This document shows positions 35,307 through 35,726 of a DNA stretch of 35,726 nt, piece by piece. Location: NCBI GenBank assembly GCA_017552705.1, contig JAFZOY010000022.1, forward strand, positions 1 to 35,726, in the 5' to 3' direction. The stretch's first letter is position 1; every line of letters starts with the position of its first letter. The notes beneath the pieces are model-generated. The model was not told the origin of the DNA. It was given only the letters and a program-made list of their open reading frames with translations, and made no database searches. The stretch is from Bacteroidales bacterium (GTDB lineage Bacteria; Bacteroidota; Bacteroidia; Bacteroidales; UBA1715). The position numbers were made by a program, and so were the translations under genes.

Positions 35307-35726
35307 GTTGTTCCCGATATGTCAAAGATACATTTTTGAAAGCAATTCACAACAAAGAGGAAGAAACCACAACATTTTATTGGTTGTTCCCGATATGTCA
35401 AAGATACATTTTTGAAAGCAATTCACAACTTGACGCTTTGTTTAGTGACTATTTGTTTGTTGTTCCCGATATGTCAAAGATACATTTTTGAAAGCAATTC
35501 ACAACTCTTTGTGCTCTTGGTTGTTGTGATGTTGAGTTGTTCCCGATATGTCAAAGATACATTTTTGAAAGCAATTCACAACCGTTTTGCCTCCGTCTTG
35601 GAAAGTTGGTCGTTGTTCCCGATATGTCAAAGATACATTTTTGAAAGCAATTCACAACTGTGGTTTTGGTGCTTGTTTACACCTTTGTGTTGTTCCCGAT
35701 ATGTCAAAGATACATTTTTGAAAGCA
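35307..35726 (-). CRISPR. Type II-C CRISPR array, cut by the window end
   Basis: Six repeats are visible: 35307-35353, 35383-35429, 35459-35505, 35536-35582, 35612-35658 and 35689-35726 (38 of 47 bases, window end). All are 47 bases and identical where complete. The five spacers are 29, 29, 30, 29 and 30 bases long and all differ. In crRNA orientation (minus strand) the repeat begins GTTGTGAATTGCTTTCAAA, which pairs with the tracrRNA at 29313-29332, and carries a TATCTTTG box at bases 24-31 with TTG at bases 2-4. No degenerate repeat was seen at the cas2 side. The leader, if any, must lie beyond the window. Confidence 0.97.

Noticed and set aside
35153..35491. Plus-strand open frame of 112 codons
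   Set aside because: It runs through a two-hairpin element, the terminator and three CRISPR repeats, and its protein repeats with the array. It is not a gene.

Overview
The window looks like a chromosomal segment of a Bacteroidota bacterium, most likely Bacteroidales. The evidence is the gene content (rseC followed by rnfBCD and rnfGEA genes, a bifunctional Rel/Spo enzyme, DUF2147, a BspA-like leucine-rich-repeat protein and a large type II-C Cas9), the weak Shine-Dalgarno sequences, and repeated matches to the Bacteroidota promoter (-7 box TAnnTTTG, -33 TTG) just upstream of gene starts. No rRNA or tRNA gene was recognised.

Layout. Positions 1-913 hold the acidic 3' end of an unknown gene and yebC. 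Positions 986-5758 (minus strand) hold a lipoprotein, an outer-membrane-like protein, gmk and yicC, and the chaperone pair grpE-dnaJ. Rsh (6026-8236) and purA (8347-9621) follow on the plus strand. PurA runs into rseC-rnfB-rnfC-rnfD (9631-13249). The Rnf cluster is then split by about 3.1 kb of opposite-strand genes: a HigBA-type toxin-antitoxin pair and a secreted BspA-like protein. It resumes as rnfG-rnfE-rnfA (16330-18240) behind its own promoter. Positions 18324-25479 (minus strand) carry xseB, miaB, prfC, a CPA2-type antiporter, a DUF2147 protein and purT. A GH5-family hydrolase and an M28 peptidase follow on the plus strand.

Positions 28046-35726 form an accessory region. It begins with an intact antitoxin beside a YoeB-type toxin gene broken by two in-frame stops. 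Next comes 0.7 kb of nested direct and inverted repeats, then a complete type II-C CRISPR-Cas locus. A tracrRNA can be read on the minus strand directly upstream of cas9 (29258-29333): it has an anti-repeat, a nexus hairpin and a terminator. Then come cas9, cas1 and cas2 on the plus strand, and an array of 47-bp repeats with 29-30-bp spacers that runs off the end of the window. The tracrRNA shows that the array is read on the minus strand, towards the cas genes. A terminator facing the array lies between it and cas2.

The most interesting points are these. (1) Every CRISPR repeat, in crRNA orientation, contains a full Bacteroidota promoter (TTG-N19-TATCTTTG), which suggests that each spacer is transcribed from its own repeat. 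(2) A two-hairpin element occurs four times, on both sides of the cas genes. Its first stem varies by compensatory changes while the TTGGTAGAA box and the second hairpin stay constant. (3) The Rnf operon is split. (4) The predicted grpE-dnaJ leader can form two competing folds. All functional statements come from reading the sequence and from family knowledge; no database search or folding program was run.
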